NCBI GenBank assembly: GCA_002633025.1
Contig: NMRB01001248.1
Coordinates: 30,509 to 94,508 of the forward strand
Direction: 5' to 3'
From: Notospermus geniculatus
Lineage: Eukaryota; Nemertea; Pilidiophora; Heteronemertea; Lineidae
Length of the DNA: 64,000 nt
A model generated the notes under the pieces. It searched no databases, had not been told where the DNA came from, and was given only the letters and a program-made list of their open reading frames with translations. The position numbers and the translations under genes are program-made. Positions 37,384 through 46,989 of the stretch are shown in pieces. How positions within the stretch are numbered: the first letter of the stretch is position 1; every line of letters begins with the position of its first letter.

Positions 37384-37739
37384 ATGAACGTCACTGCAGC
37401 GCAAGACGTGCCGGCCGTGACCTTTGACCTGCAAACGAATGTGAACGGAAGTCAGGCAAAGCTGGAGGACACGGCTTTGGTCGTCCTACTAAAGATTGCC
37501 TATGGAATAATCGGCGACTACGCCTGGATTTTGTACACAGTCATCGGAATCCCGGGAAATATCATTTCAATTTGTGTAGCAAATCGAAAGCATAATAGGA
37601 AATTGTCACCATGCGTTTACATCACAGCGATGGGGGTCACCGACACCCTCCTGCTGCTGATACAGTCGACTTGTTACCCTCTCCCTGCCAGACTATACGG
37701 ACTGGGAAACTACGTGAAGAATCGGGAGCTGCTTTTAAA
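37384..37739 (+). CDS. Orphan class A GPCR copy B, exon 1
   Basis: Same length (356 bp) and phase as copy A. Differences cluster in the N-terminus (QDVPAVTFDLQTNVNGSQAK against QAVPAVTFDLQTNGNASRTE) and in TM2/ECL1 (LLLIQSTCYPL; GNYVKNRELLLK). TM1 and ICL1 are identical. The second sequon is NGS. The donor is TTTTAAA/GTAGGT at 37739/37740. Confidence 0.88.
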
Positions 37740-37780
37740 GTAGGTAACATCGAAGCACTGGACGTAGAGCCAGGCAACAC

Positions 37781-38018
37781 TACCGGTCGACATTGCGTCC
37801 TGAAGCAACTCGCGGCAACTAGCTTTCCGGCGATGGAAGCAACACGGAGTGACTGATCAGTTGCCGATTTTTTCGACCTGAGGGCGCTAGAGTCTCCGAG
37901 GTATAACTGCCAGTTGCTCCGAGTTCCTCTCAATCGCTGAAATGTCGTCCTGCGCTTGGTGGTTTTTTATCTGCGACGGGTCCGTCGAGTTGCTTCAGGA
38001 CGCAGTGTCGACCTGTAG
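37781..38018. mobile_element. Terminal-inverted-repeat element in GPCR-B intron 1
   Basis: CTACCGGTCGACATTGCGTC CTGAAGCAACTCG is mirrored by CGAGTTGCTTCAGGACGCAG TGTCGACCTGTAG, about 33 bp with three mismatches. The interior is non-coding. It starts 41 bases after the donor of exon 1 and has no counterpart in copy A. Confidence 0.85.
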
Positions 38019-38238
38019 CACCTATAAAGGAGACTACATACAAATACTGTAGAGTACCGTTAGTGTGGTAGCTAGTATCCAGATGGCGCCCCGTGCACTT
38101 GATTGCCGAATGGTGGTGCCACCTATAAAATTGTGACGTCATAGTAGCATCTTCAGTTTCATCTCCCCGGAAACTTCCCTCCTCATTATTTTCTTGACGT
38201 CACATCCTGTTTTTTCGCTTCCTTGTTCTTCCTTGTAG

Positions 38239-38459
38239 ATTCCACTGGTATTTTCCCTTTACCCTCGGAATGCAGTCGGGGTTTTTCTTAGTCGGAATGA
38301 GCGTTGATCGCGTCATAGCTGTAAGATTCCCAATGCTGGCAAAGACCATGTGTACCGCAGCCAGGGCCAAGAAGGTGGTTATTATCTTAAGTGTGGTCAT
38401 TGCTCTGCTGAATATGAACTTGTTTGTCACCTTGGAATACGTGGTAAACCCAGTTACAG
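38239..38459 (+). CDS. Orphan class A GPCR copy B, exon 2
   Basis: The acceptor is TTCTTCCTTGTAG before ATTCCACTGG. It reads FHWYFPFTLGMQSGFFLVGM, then SVDRVIAVRFPM, with the same DR pair and no cysteine at the TM3 start. TM4 (KKVVIILSVVIALLNMNLFV) is the most diverged part compared with copy A. The donor is TTACAG/GTAGGC at 38459/38460. Confidence 0.88.
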
Positions 38460-38562
38460 GTAGGCCAATGGTCAGCTCACGCAGTTGACGCAAGGAAGTG
38501 GTATTTCATGCCTCCAAAAGTCACTCTCCCCGCGTCGTCTGCGAGTTCTTAAGACTTTAGCA

Positions 38563-38802
38563 TGGCGCACACCTGCGATTTTTCAAGCGATTTTCTAGGC
38601 GACCGCGCCGCCTTGCGACCACAGCAGCGACTGAACATATTTTTAGTTTTTTAGTTTTTGTTGACTCGTTTGTGACAAATGCTTCCTTGGAAGATCAGTG
38701 ATGTCGTGGATGACATAACTGATCGACCTCAAAGATAATTATCGCATGCGACGTAGTAGTCGCATCGGCAGTCGCCCTCATTTTAGTCGCACGTGTGCGC
38801 CG
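38563..38802. mobile_element. Inverted-repeat element in GPCR-B intron 2, GGCGCACACCTGCGA
   Basis: ATGGCGCACACCTGCGATTT (38562) and AGTCGCACGTGTGCGCCGCC (38785) are decayed inverted ends. Inside, GCGACCACAGCAGCGACTGA faces TCGCATGCGACGTAGTAGTCGC-like motifs. It is non-coding. Confidence 0.6.
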
Positions 38803-39049
38803 CCCTTTAGTGAGAATTGAATTTTCGTCGCCGGCGGTCACACCCTTGCGCATGCCACGCCCTGAGTGTTGCCATGGTGACAGCGCGTTGCTCCGCAACA
38901 AGTGCCGGCAACGCGTTGTACATGAACCAACGAATCAGAAGCGATGTCTGCAGGGGAGTTTTAAACTCACATGAGGAATTGACGAATGACATCGCCAAAG
39001 AGATTCACATTGTACTTAGAATTCAAGTTTTTTTTTGCTGGGGCTAGCA

Positions 39050-39325
39050 TTTTGATTCCCGAAGCCACCGCTAGGGCTAGGAGGCTTCGGCTCTGGCTGC
39101 CATCTTTGCGGCATAAAACTCGTCGCGGATCTATTTATAGATGTTGACATCACGGGTCATTTTTAGAATGGGGTGCCCGTAGCCACGTGGGTGCTGAATG
39201 TAATCGAACATGCCGAAAGTTCAAAATCATCGCCGTTTTTTAGACAGGGGGAGAATGAAATTTTACGGGGAAATTGACAGCCAGAGCCGAAGCCTTCTAG
39301 CCCTAGCGGTGGATTTTGGAACCGA
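39050..39325. mobile_element. Terminal-inverted-repeat element in GPCR-B intron 2, CCACCGCTAGGGCTAG
   Basis: TTTGATTCCCGAAGCCACCG CTAGGGCTAGGAGGCTTCGG CTCTGGCTG (from 39051) is mirrored by CAGCCAGAGCCGAAGCCTTC TAGCCCTAGCGGTGGATTTT GGAACC (to 39325). It is non-coding and ends about 185 bases before exon 3. Confidence 0.8.
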
Positions 39326-39509
39326 AATGGGGCTGCAGCAGCGTCTCCGTGAAACGATATCATTGCCTGTGAAGTCCCGCCAGTGACGTCATCACTTACA
39401 GGTGGCAGCAATGTCACAGTAATGAAATCCCTATATATGGGGCGCCATCTGGATTTTGTTGATACACTCCGAGGTACTTTTGGAGTAATTTCTCGTTTCT
39501 GGCATTTAG

Positions 39510-40027
39510 GGATAGAAATCATGGTCATCCGGGTTCCTGGGCACGAAATCATCGAACTCCTGGCCTCCGGCTTTCAGTTAGTTTTTGGAACCGCCATACC
39601 CTTTCTAATCATAACCATAAGTAACGTCATCATCATCGTCACTGTCCAAGCCGCCGCGATACAGAGGTCGAAACTTACACGCACCCACCAAGATGGCGGA
39701 AAAGACGCAGACGACACTCAATTTCTGACCCGGATGTTGATATTGGTATCCATGGCTTACGTCGTCACGTCGTTGCCATATCGAATATTTCACGTCATAA
39801 TGGACATCCCGGCTGTATCGAATACCTATGACATGGAAGACAGTTACTGGAATGCCCGATATAATGTGACCGTTGCGACCCTCTACCATTGGTGGTGTTG
39901 TAATTACTGTATAAATTTCTATATGTACTGTGTGGGTGGTGGACGGAAATACAGGGAAGACACGAAAAAAGTCCTGACGGAAATGTTTAACTGCCTTTGC
40001 TGTAGGAGACGAAAGTTGGCTAAATAG
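39510..40027 (+). CDS. Orphan class A GPCR copy B, exon 3
   Basis: 518 bp, as in copy A. The TM5-TM7 protein is nearly identical to A (changes such as IEIMVIRV, AAAIQRSK, GKDADDT, YVVTSLPY, NARYNVTVATLYH). The cytoplasmic tail diverges (KKVLTEMFNCLCCRRRKLAK against KNVVQEIFGCLSCGGRRLAK), keeping a cysteine cluster. The same non-canonical SLPY and NFYMY motifs are present. The stop TAG is at 40025-40027. A MITE begins five bases later. Confidence 0.9.
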
Positions 40028-40031
40028 AGGT

Positions 40032-40416
40032 ATTAGTGAGGTTTCGCAAATCTGACGAAACACGAAGTACGAATATACGAAATTGGACTTCATTTCCATG
40101 ACATAATGGAAATGGTTGGTACAACTAATATCGCCTGCTGCAAGAGCGTCTTTTTGCGTACCGGTAATGACGTTAGACCGATAGAGTTAATACGGTGTAT
40201 ATTAATCTTTGAAATTTGTCTTTCGTTTCCACTTCGTAGGTACGAAGTGGAAATTTAAAAATTCAAGCTGCACCATAACTCTCTCGGTCTTACATGATAT
40301 GCTAAAAGACGCACTGGCGGCAGAGACATTTGTGGTTCCAACCATCTCCAAAAATACGTTAGGTCCTGGAAATGAAGTTGAACTTCGTATTTCGTCAGAT
40401 TTGCGAAACCTTACTA
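40032..40416. mobile_element. MITE, family TA/GTGAGGTTTCGCAAA, copy 3, abutting the GPCR-B stop
   Basis: GTGAGGTTTCGCAAATCTGA, GGAAATGGTTGGTACAACTA, the central CCACTTCGTAGGTACGAAGT GG hairpin, CCAACCATCTCCAAAAATAC and CGTCAGATTTGCGAAACCTT AC are in family order. TA lies on both sides. The 3' UTR of GPCR-B must therefore be largely MITE sequence. Confidence 0.88.
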
Positions 40417-40593
40417 TTTTCTGCAACTGTTAGCATGCAGATTTTTCCAAAAGCAGGCGGATCAAATGCCACTTTCAGTTTGAATACCACGGATGGCACT
40501 GGTGGCCGTCTCATAAACGGAGTATATTTTGTAGCCTGTAATTTTTAATGCCTCCCAAATGCATCGTTTCACTTTCGTCAACCCCAATAGACA

Positions 40594-40850
40594 GTAGAGA
40601 GCTTTCGCCAAGCCCCCGAAACGCCAACGCGGACGCCATACCCATTGTTCGACGACACGAAAAGAGCAGCGAACAATAGGATAGACGTTCACGATGGCGT
40701 TTTGGGGGCTTTGCGAAAACTCTCAAATTTTCGCAAAGCTCCCGAAACGCCAACCCGAACGCCGATCTCACTGTGCGAAGAGAGAGTACTGAACATATAG
40801 GATAGACGTTCGCGTTGGCGTTTCGGAGGAGTTGCGAAAACTCTCTAATA
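40594..40850. mobile_element. Two tandem MITEs, family TA/GAGAGTTTTCGCAA (copies 3 and 4)
   Basis: The first (40594-40725) runs from GAGAGCTTTCGCCAAGCCCC to GGGGGCTTTGCGAAAACTCTC. The second (about 40726-40850) runs from AATTTTCGCAAAGCTCCCGA to GGAGTTGCGAAAACTCTCTA. They share one junction (CTCAAATTTTCGC), with no spacer. This could be a failed excision, an insertion at the end of the first, or unequal exchange. Confidence 0.8.
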
Positions 40851-41395
40851 ACTCAGAGCCGAAGCCGCCGATTCGCCAAACGTGAGAGTGGAGAAACACG
40901 TATGCTGCTCTCTGTCATAAGAGCGAGAAGTGACAGCGACGGTTGCACGTGTTTTCCAGCTTGAGTTATCATCAAACTCGTCTCTCAGGCAACATGGTCA
41001 CATGTTCGATGTCAATGGTAGCTTACAACGAAGGAAAAGATCTTCGCGATATTCTCAAATGGATTATACTAAACTGGTAAAGGTAGGAGGATTTTACATA
41101 TTTAGACGGCTTGATTACTTTTCAGCTAGATTATCCTGAAATGTACTGAAGTTGCTAGCAAAATCGACTTGTTTGGAGGGGTTTCCAGGGCTGGTTTGGC
41201 AAAAAAAACCGGAGGGGGACGGGGGGGGTATGTTAAAGGACGCGTGGGCTCGACTCCCTACAGAATTTCTTGTTTTCTCGAAAGTCCCTACTTGAGACAG
41301 GAGTATACCCATACCTGTTTGTTTCTGCTAAATGAGAATTACCCATCGCACACGACCAGGGACAATATTTTGCTCCACCGCTTGTACGGCTTGGT
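40851..41395. other. No gene seen; G-rich tract at 41210-41230
   Basis: Non-coding apart from a short open stretch at 40930-41139 (+) that lacks coding character. The G tract (GGAGGGGGACGGGGGGGG) could fold as a quadruplex. Confidence 0.3.
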
Positions 41396-41815
41396 ACGTA
41401 ATGGAACCAATCAGAGTGTTCGTTGCTGCCAAAGAACCAATCAGACTGCTTGTTACTGCCAAGAGCGCGCTTAGTACTCAGGGAACCAATGAGAAGTTTT
41501 GAACTGAAGTAACCAATGAGAGCGTTTCTTGCTCTGCTAGAAGCAACCAGGTTGCTTGTTAATGTCGAGGAACCAATGAGAACGCTTTCACTTGAAGTAA
41601 CCAATGAGAACGCTTTCACTTGAAGTAACCAATGAGAACGCTTTCGACTGTGAACGAACCAATGACAGTACTTGTCATGTTAAGGGGCCAATGGCACGCT
41701 TGATACTGTGAACAAAACAACGAGAACACTTATACCTGAAGCTAAAGAGTGCTTCTTGATAGAACCAAATGAGAAAGCCAAACAGTGTTCGTCACTTCGA
41801 AGGAACCCACAAGAG
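41395..41815 (+). repeat. Degenerate minisatellite of CCAATGAGAACGCTTTCACTT units (about 28 bp)
   Basis: GAAGTAACCAATGAGAACGC TTTCACTT is exact in two neighbouring copies (41575-41640) and increasingly degenerate outward (AACCAATCAGACTGCTTG, GAACCAATGACAGTACTTG). CCAAT boxes thus recur every 28-35 bases. I see no gene that would use them. Confidence 0.8.
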
Positions 41816-41844
41816 AGCTTACTTGTGTGAAATAACTGTTGGCT

Positions 41845-42275
41845 ATACCTGAAAATCATCCAACTGCTATAACTCAGGAACGGCTTGACCCAGAGTGCTC
41901 AAACTTGAAATTTACCTCTCTCTAGGTGACCTTTACAACGTCAAATTCCGGCCAGATTAAACTTCCAGTATGGCCGCCAGGTGGCGTAACCCGAAAATCA
42001 TGAAATGTGCTATAACTCAGGAACGACTTGACCCAGAGCGCTCAAATGTGCTATGTGGCTCCCTCTAGATGACCTTTATGTGCATGTGAAGTTCTGGCCC
42101 GATTGAACATCCAATATGGCCGCCAGGCGGCATAACCCAACAATCATTGAAGTCCTGCAACTTGGGAATGACTTGACCCAGATTGCTCATAACTGACAGG
42201 TACCTCTCTCTGTCATTACACTGTTATGTCCAAACGAGTGGGCACATGGACCATGGACCATTTTTCCGTCTTGGA
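41845..42275 (+). repeat. Dispersed repeat, tandem 140-bp units, related to 18110-19065
   Basis: GCTATAACTCAGGAACGGCT TGACCCAGAGTGCTCAAA recurs at 41868, 42010 and, weaker, at 42155. GTATGGCCGCCAGGTGGCG and ATATGGCCGCCAGGCGGCA recur between. It ends near GGGCACATGGACCATGGACC (42239), the complement of the start motif of the 18110 and 46460 copies. Confidence 0.7.
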
Positions 42276-42540
42276 TCCTGTCTGTTTCAGACGTGGCTGT
42301 GCCAAGGCCTCCGACATGCCAGTTCTCTTATCCATCGTCCAGTCTCCTTAACGGAAGATTATTTTCCATTTGACTCGGCAAAAAGTCGTTATCACCGGAA
42401 ATGAAACCTCGGCGAGTACATGGCGGTCACGTGACTTGATAAACCGTTATCGTCATCATAAGAATTTACTTTATTCATTGGACAGTCATGATTTAGATGT
42501 AGCATTACACTCTGAAGTCGTGAGGTAGGGATTACAATTC

Positions 42541-42652
42541 GTTTGAATAAAGACAAGCAAATGCTTTTACTTCAGATTTGTAAAGCATTGCATAGTGCAT
42601 TTGTATTGTAAAATTCAAGTGAAAGCATTTGCTAGTCTTTACTCATATGACC
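42541..42652. mobile_element. MITE, family GGTCATATGAATAAAGACTAG, copy 2
   Basis: GTTTGAATAAAGACAAGCAA ATGCTTTTACTT at the left and AAGTGAAAGCATTTGCTAGT CTTTACTCATATGACCC at the right, with GCATTGCATAGTGCATTTG at the centre. Confidence 0.82.
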
Positions 42653-42714
42653 CATTAACTTGGCTCCAACAGTTGAAATGACATTTTACAGAAAAAAATT
42701 TTTTGTCACTTTTT

Positions 42715-42785
42715 GCTCGGGGGGGGGGGGGGNNNNNNNNNNNNNNNNNNNNNNNNCCCCCCCCCCCGCTAGCTACGCCCCTGGC
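42715..42785. other. Assembly gap (24 N) between G and C homopolymers
   Basis: A run of G (about 42719-42732), 24 N (42733-42756) and a run of C (about 42757-42767), followed by GCTAGCTACGCCCCTGG. The same terminus occurs at the 16067-16356 element. The G/C arms would form a strong hairpin, which explains why the sequence stops here. The missing part is probably the body of a MITE. Confidence 0.7.
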
Positions 42786-43284
42786 TTCTGGCTGCCTCAA
42801 GGAGCAGCTCATTCACAGCTCACTTGACGCGCGAGTTGCCGTGTAGCGTGCTACAGGCTTAAAGAATAATTCTGCAAACGAAACAAACACGTATCATATC
42901 CGTCGTGTAATTTCCGGTGCATACCTCAAGCCAGTCCTTTACAGGATTTCCACCAATAGTTTCCAACGTAGTACCGGAGCATCAGTTCGCAGGAAGCCCC
43001 AAAAAACAAACCAATAGATGCAGAAGGAGCATTTTTCTGCGTTCCTGCCGGAAACTAGCCAGGAAATTTGAACCGCCACTTCCCTCTTCTAGCGTATCTG
43101 TTCCGCCAACAGGTCGAGTATTGTGCACTATCTTTGACTGCTTGGCAAAAACGTCGAATGAGATAAAATAAAAAGTCGCGACGACTTTGCAGAAGTCGGA
43201 AGATAACGTTTCTGAGAAGAAAGAGAAAAGGTTTATTGTCCATTCTGGAAATTGTAACGAGGTTGGTGGCCGTGGTTTGTCGAC

Positions 43285-43800
43285 GTTTCTTCTCTCTATG
43301 GGCAACTTAACCAGAGAAAGCTATGGACAGTTACTCTCTATGGACAGTTCAACCAAGCTATGGGCGGTTGCGCTCTATGGACAATTCGACCAGAGAAAGC
43401 TATGGGCAGTTACCCGCTATGGACAATTCAACCATAGAAAGCTATGGGCAGTTACTCTCTATGGACAATTCAACCATAGAAAGCTATGGGCAGTTACTCT
43501 CTATGGACAATTCGACCATAGAAAGCTATGGGCAGTTACTCGCTATGGACAATTCAACCATAGAAAGCTATGGGCAGTTGCGCTCGATGGACAATTCGAC
43601 CAGAGAAAGCTATGGGCAGTTGCGCTATATGGACAATTCGACCAGAGGAAGCTATGGGCAAGTTACTCTCAATGGCAACTCAACTGCAGAAAGCTATGGG
43701 CAGTTACTCTCCATGGACAATTCGACCATGGAAAGCCACGGGCAGTTGCTCTCTATAAGCAATTCAACCATAGAAAGCTATGGGCAGATGCATGTGGCAT
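43285..43800 (+). repeat. Minisatellite, 42-bp unit, about 12 copies, open in two frames
   Basis: The unit CTATGGGCAGTTACTCTCTA TGGACAATTCAACCATAGAA AG repeats from about 43310 to 43795. Because 42 is a multiple of three, two frames stay open: one reads KLWAVTLYGQFNHR repeats (43187-43846), the other SYGQLLSMDNSTIE repeats (43323-43934). I see no signal peptide, no splice context and no strong start. The second frame's NST sequons and Gln/Ser/Tyr content are curious but unproven. Confidence 0.85.
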
Positions 43801-43895
43801 TGGTCTTAACGAAACCAACAATGGTGAATTTCCCATTGAGAGCTAAATGTTTAGAGCCTCACCGTGCCCTTATTTTCGTTCAGTTCTTGAGACTT

Positions 43896-44100
43896 TTTAA
43901 AGGAGCACGGTGTTGGATCTCTAATGCGTCGTAGAGGGAGCCACCTAGCGGCAGCAAAACGAACTAAAAATGCATTACAAAATGTACGTAGTGTAGTGTA
44001 TCGGGTCAATTCGCTGACAACGTAGTTAGTCCCTGGGTTGGAGAGTGGCGCAGTGGCTCCGGCTGTCGAGAAAAAGTGGCAATACCGTGCTCCTTTAAAA
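43896..44100 (-). mobile_element. MITE, family TTTAAAGGAGCACGG, copy 3 (inverted relative to the others)
   Basis: TTTAAAGGAGCACGGTGTTG at the left and GGCAATACCGTGCTCCTTTA AA at the right. The inner blocks GAGGGAGCCACCTAGCGGCA, AATGCATTACAAAATGTACG, GGTTGGAGAGTGGCGCAGTG and GGCTGTCGAGAAAAAGTGGC are the complement of copies at 6208 and 7718. GAGAGTGGCGCAGTGG looks like an A box, so the family may carry a pol III remnant. Confidence 0.85.
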
Positions 44101-44765
44101 CACATTTAAACTACATGTACATGACTCGTACTTGTGCAGTTACTAAGACAAAGATGGATGTGAATAATTATTGGAAAAATAATCTGTTTTAATGAAGTGT
44201 CCGATAAACACTGCATTCTAATTGAAACGGAAAGAAATGGTCCTTTAACAGACATCTCTAGCAAAACTGATCAATCTTCGTATATAAAATCAAGCAGACA
44301 GTCCGCAGATTTAATCCAATCTTATATGCCCCAGAGATATTAACTCGAGCAAATTAAATTTAGCGCAGAATAAAATTTATAACGACATTAAAGACAGCTT
44401 CTTTTGAAGTTAGAATTTTTTATGGAATTAGTGTCAGGACCCCACCTGCTGAGGTCAAATTTGCCCTGAGAACATTTGAAAGTCTAATAAGTTGGCAATA
44501 AAGATGGTGGCTTACGTTATCAGTAGCCGCAGTCTCGAATCATGTCTCAGATGACGTCACCAGAAGTGCCGTAAAACATTCTTGAAACCGATGCAATTGG
44601 GAAGAATGTCCTATTTGCCGTGCAATCCGACATCTGCTGAGGGCATAAAGTAGGTCAAGATCGCTGCCTGATCAGGGAGTTAAAGGACCACTTGCTTCCC
44701 AATCCTGCGTTACACCCACCCGCGTTAAGGGAGACCTCTATTGACGACTTGGTCAACTACGCATG
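44101..44765. other. No gene seen
   Basis: AT-rich and non-coding. No repeats could be supported. Confidence 0.3.
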
Positions 44766-44900
44766 CTACTACGTGCATTGTAGTGTAATCATACATTCTC
44801 CAACACTGGGGCGAAAGGCTTAACTACAGTATTGGAGAACGGGTACCGGTGGCACCGGCTGTCGACAGAAAGTGGCAATACCGTGGTGCTTTAAACGAAA
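44766..44900. repeat. Relative of the TTTAAAGGAGCACGG MITE, diverged
   Basis: TGTAGTGTAATCATACATTC TCCAACACTGG, CAGTATTGGAGAACGGGTAC CGGTGGCACCGGCTGTCGAC and AGAAAGTGGCAATACCGTG match, in the complement, 50615-50735. This is a subfamily with a different centre but the GGCAATACCGTG end of the main family. Confidence 0.6.
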
Positions 44901-44943
44901 TATTTTGATCCCTTAAAAATTGATGTGATTTCATGAACATTAC

Positions 44944-45090
44944 GGAGGTTTAGAAATCAAACGATAAACCTAAACGTTAACAACAACACTATTTTTGTAC
45001 CGAAAATGCAATATAAAATCTGGTTAATGTGTAGTATGAAAAATAACGTTGTCATAAAGTTTACGTTTATCGTTTGACTTCTAAACCTCC
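44944..45090. mobile_element. MITE, family GGAGGTTTCGAAATCAAACG, copy 1
   Basis: GGAGGTTTAGAAATCAAACG ATAAAC faces GTTTATCGTTTGACTTCTAA ACCTCC. GTTAACAACAACACTATTTT and AAATAACGTTGTCATAAAG are the inner arms. The other copy is 63544-63692. Confidence 0.82.
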
Positions 45091-45820
45091 ATATTGACCG
45101 ATGCTAACAGAACAACAAACGACCCGAGGGTTATTTTTTTGTTTTATTCATTGCTTGTTATAAAGTACCATGTTGTTCTTCCACAAAGGCCGTGAGGTTG
45201 CCGAAGACAAATCATGAACGAGATCGCCACCATGTCGATCTGAGTCGACATCCAATGCAAGAAGATGGGGCGCCGACCAAAACATTTTTCCAGACGTGCT
45301 TTTAGCTACTGATTGTTGGGCGTTTTTTTAATGTACCGTGCCACTGAATAACTCGTCAGGTTAGCTACTCCTTTGGGAGCGATCAAGTAAGAGATGTTAT
45401 GATGTCCGCGAGTTTGAGAAACCCACCTCAATGCAAAGCAGACGACCAATACATCAGAGACACCCGCCATATTTGCACACGTTACGAACACTTGAAATGC
45501 TTCTTTGTCAATAGAATATGAATTCTCGAGAGAAGCCACACGTATTATGATGACATAAAGTGTCTTCGGAGAAAAAAGCCGATTGCTTGCTGTTACTTTT
45601 TCAGACGGGTCCGTCAGTACGTTTGAGAAATTATCATGCCAACAGCAACGCGTAGCAGTACCATGTCAATAAACTGGCAGAGAATTGTGATAACAGAGAG
45701 AAAAAAAGAAACGATTTTGTGAGAAAAACTATCCAAATACCAAGTGATAGTTTGAGGAGCTGCGCAAGTATGGTTGCATGTGTATGGGCCGTTATATCCG
45801 CAAATGAAGACGTTGCAAAT
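45091..45820. other. No gene seen
   Basis: The minus-strand open stretch 45306-45539 has no recognisable domain and no splice context that I trust. Nothing else stands out. Confidence 0.3.
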
Positions 45821-45849
45821 TTAAGACTTTGTGATCATGATCTCTAGTC

Positions 45850-46305
45850 GTTCCGATGTGAACTCGAGTCGTAGGTGAGAAAGAAGTTGGGCGGCGCTGC
45901 AGTCGTTAAAATGATCAGGAGTCGCAGCAAATGAAAACTTACAAACCTGTCTAAATTTGTAACGTCTATGTATCATCTGTGACTCAATATCATCCTTCCG
46001 ACTGCAGCGCCGCCAAACGTCTTTCTGGGCTACGACTCGATATCGTCTCCTGCAGCGCCGCTCAGCGACATTCTGAGCCACGACTCAAGATCGTCCCGAC
46101 GAGTGCAGAGGCGCCCAACGTCTTTCTCGGCTGCGACTCGAGATCATCCTGACGACTGCAGTGCCCCCAACGTCTTTCTTAGTTACTACTCGAGATCGTC
46201 CCGACGACTGCAGCGCCGCCCAACGTCTTTCTTAGCTACAACTCGAGATCGTCCCGACGACTGCAGCGCCGCCCAACGTCTTTCTTAGCTACGACTTGAG
46301 GTCAC
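45850..46305 (+). repeat. Minisatellite, 53-bp unit, with degenerate flank
   Basis: TACAACTCGAGATCGTCCCG ACGACTGCAGCGCCGCCCAA CGTCTTTCTTAGC is repeated at about 46140-46300, with weaker copies back to 45850 (GACTCGAGATCATCCTGACG; GACTGCAGCGCCGCCAAACG). The unit is not a multiple of three, so frames rotate. The oldest copies lie at the left. Confidence 0.85.
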
Positions 46306-46459
46306 TTCACAACGATTGTAAGAGATCGTGAAAATTCCGAATGAAATTGAGAATCAACGACCCGATGTAACACAATTTTTAAAAAAAACAAAGTTGTATT
46401 GACGATGTAACGCAGGATGTATCTATTGACGACACGCCTCCTGGCAAATCTCGCTGCAA

Positions 46460-46830
46460 AAGTAAGTAAATGAAACGGTCCATGGACCATGTGCTCACCT
46501 GTGGGAGAATGTCCCAGAAGAAAAGATTGTGTGTTCAAGTGTATGCCTATTTTTACAGCTAGGCTTAACAGGGCAGGGTAGGCCTAGGCCTGGGCATTTG
46601 AATTGCATTGCCATCAAAATATTGGGGTAGGAATAGGACGTAGGCCTAGATTGNGGTGTCATAGGTCATCTGACCTAGGGGTATATATGTGCCAAGTTTC
46701 AGATCAATAGCCCCAGCGGTTACGAAACGTGCCCTGCTAACGGACGACGACGACGCCGACGACGACGACGACGGACGACGACGGACGACGGACACACCAT
46801 GATGACTATAGCTCACAGGTGAGCTAAAAA
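46460..46830 (+). repeat. Dispersed repeat, CTCACCTG...CAGGTGAGCTAAAAA, copy with N
   Basis: GGACCATGTGCTCACCTGTG (46487) to CTCACAGGTGAGCTAAAAAA (46813). The right part carries GTGTCATAGGTCATCTGACC, CCAAGTTTCAGATCAATAGC and GCCCTGCTAACGGACGACGA, with a GAC/GACG microsatellite (46741-46795). An N is at 46654, where the family would have the TTGGTGTCA sequence. Confidence 0.7.
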
Positions 46831-46989
46831 ATAAAAAACAATGCGTGTTGAGAGTGCCCAGGGTGGACGCCCTCCACATTCCATTATGACTACGTATTTC
46901 GAAGCTATTACACGAACTTCCGAAGTGGGCAGCTTTTTAAATGTTGATTTCGAGGGCTGAGTGTCAAATACGGCAACATCAGCCCTCCA

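Noticed and set aside
41395-41815. Promoter with many CCAAT boxes
   Set aside because: The CCAAT motifs are part of a tandem repeat unit, and no gene start lies nearby.
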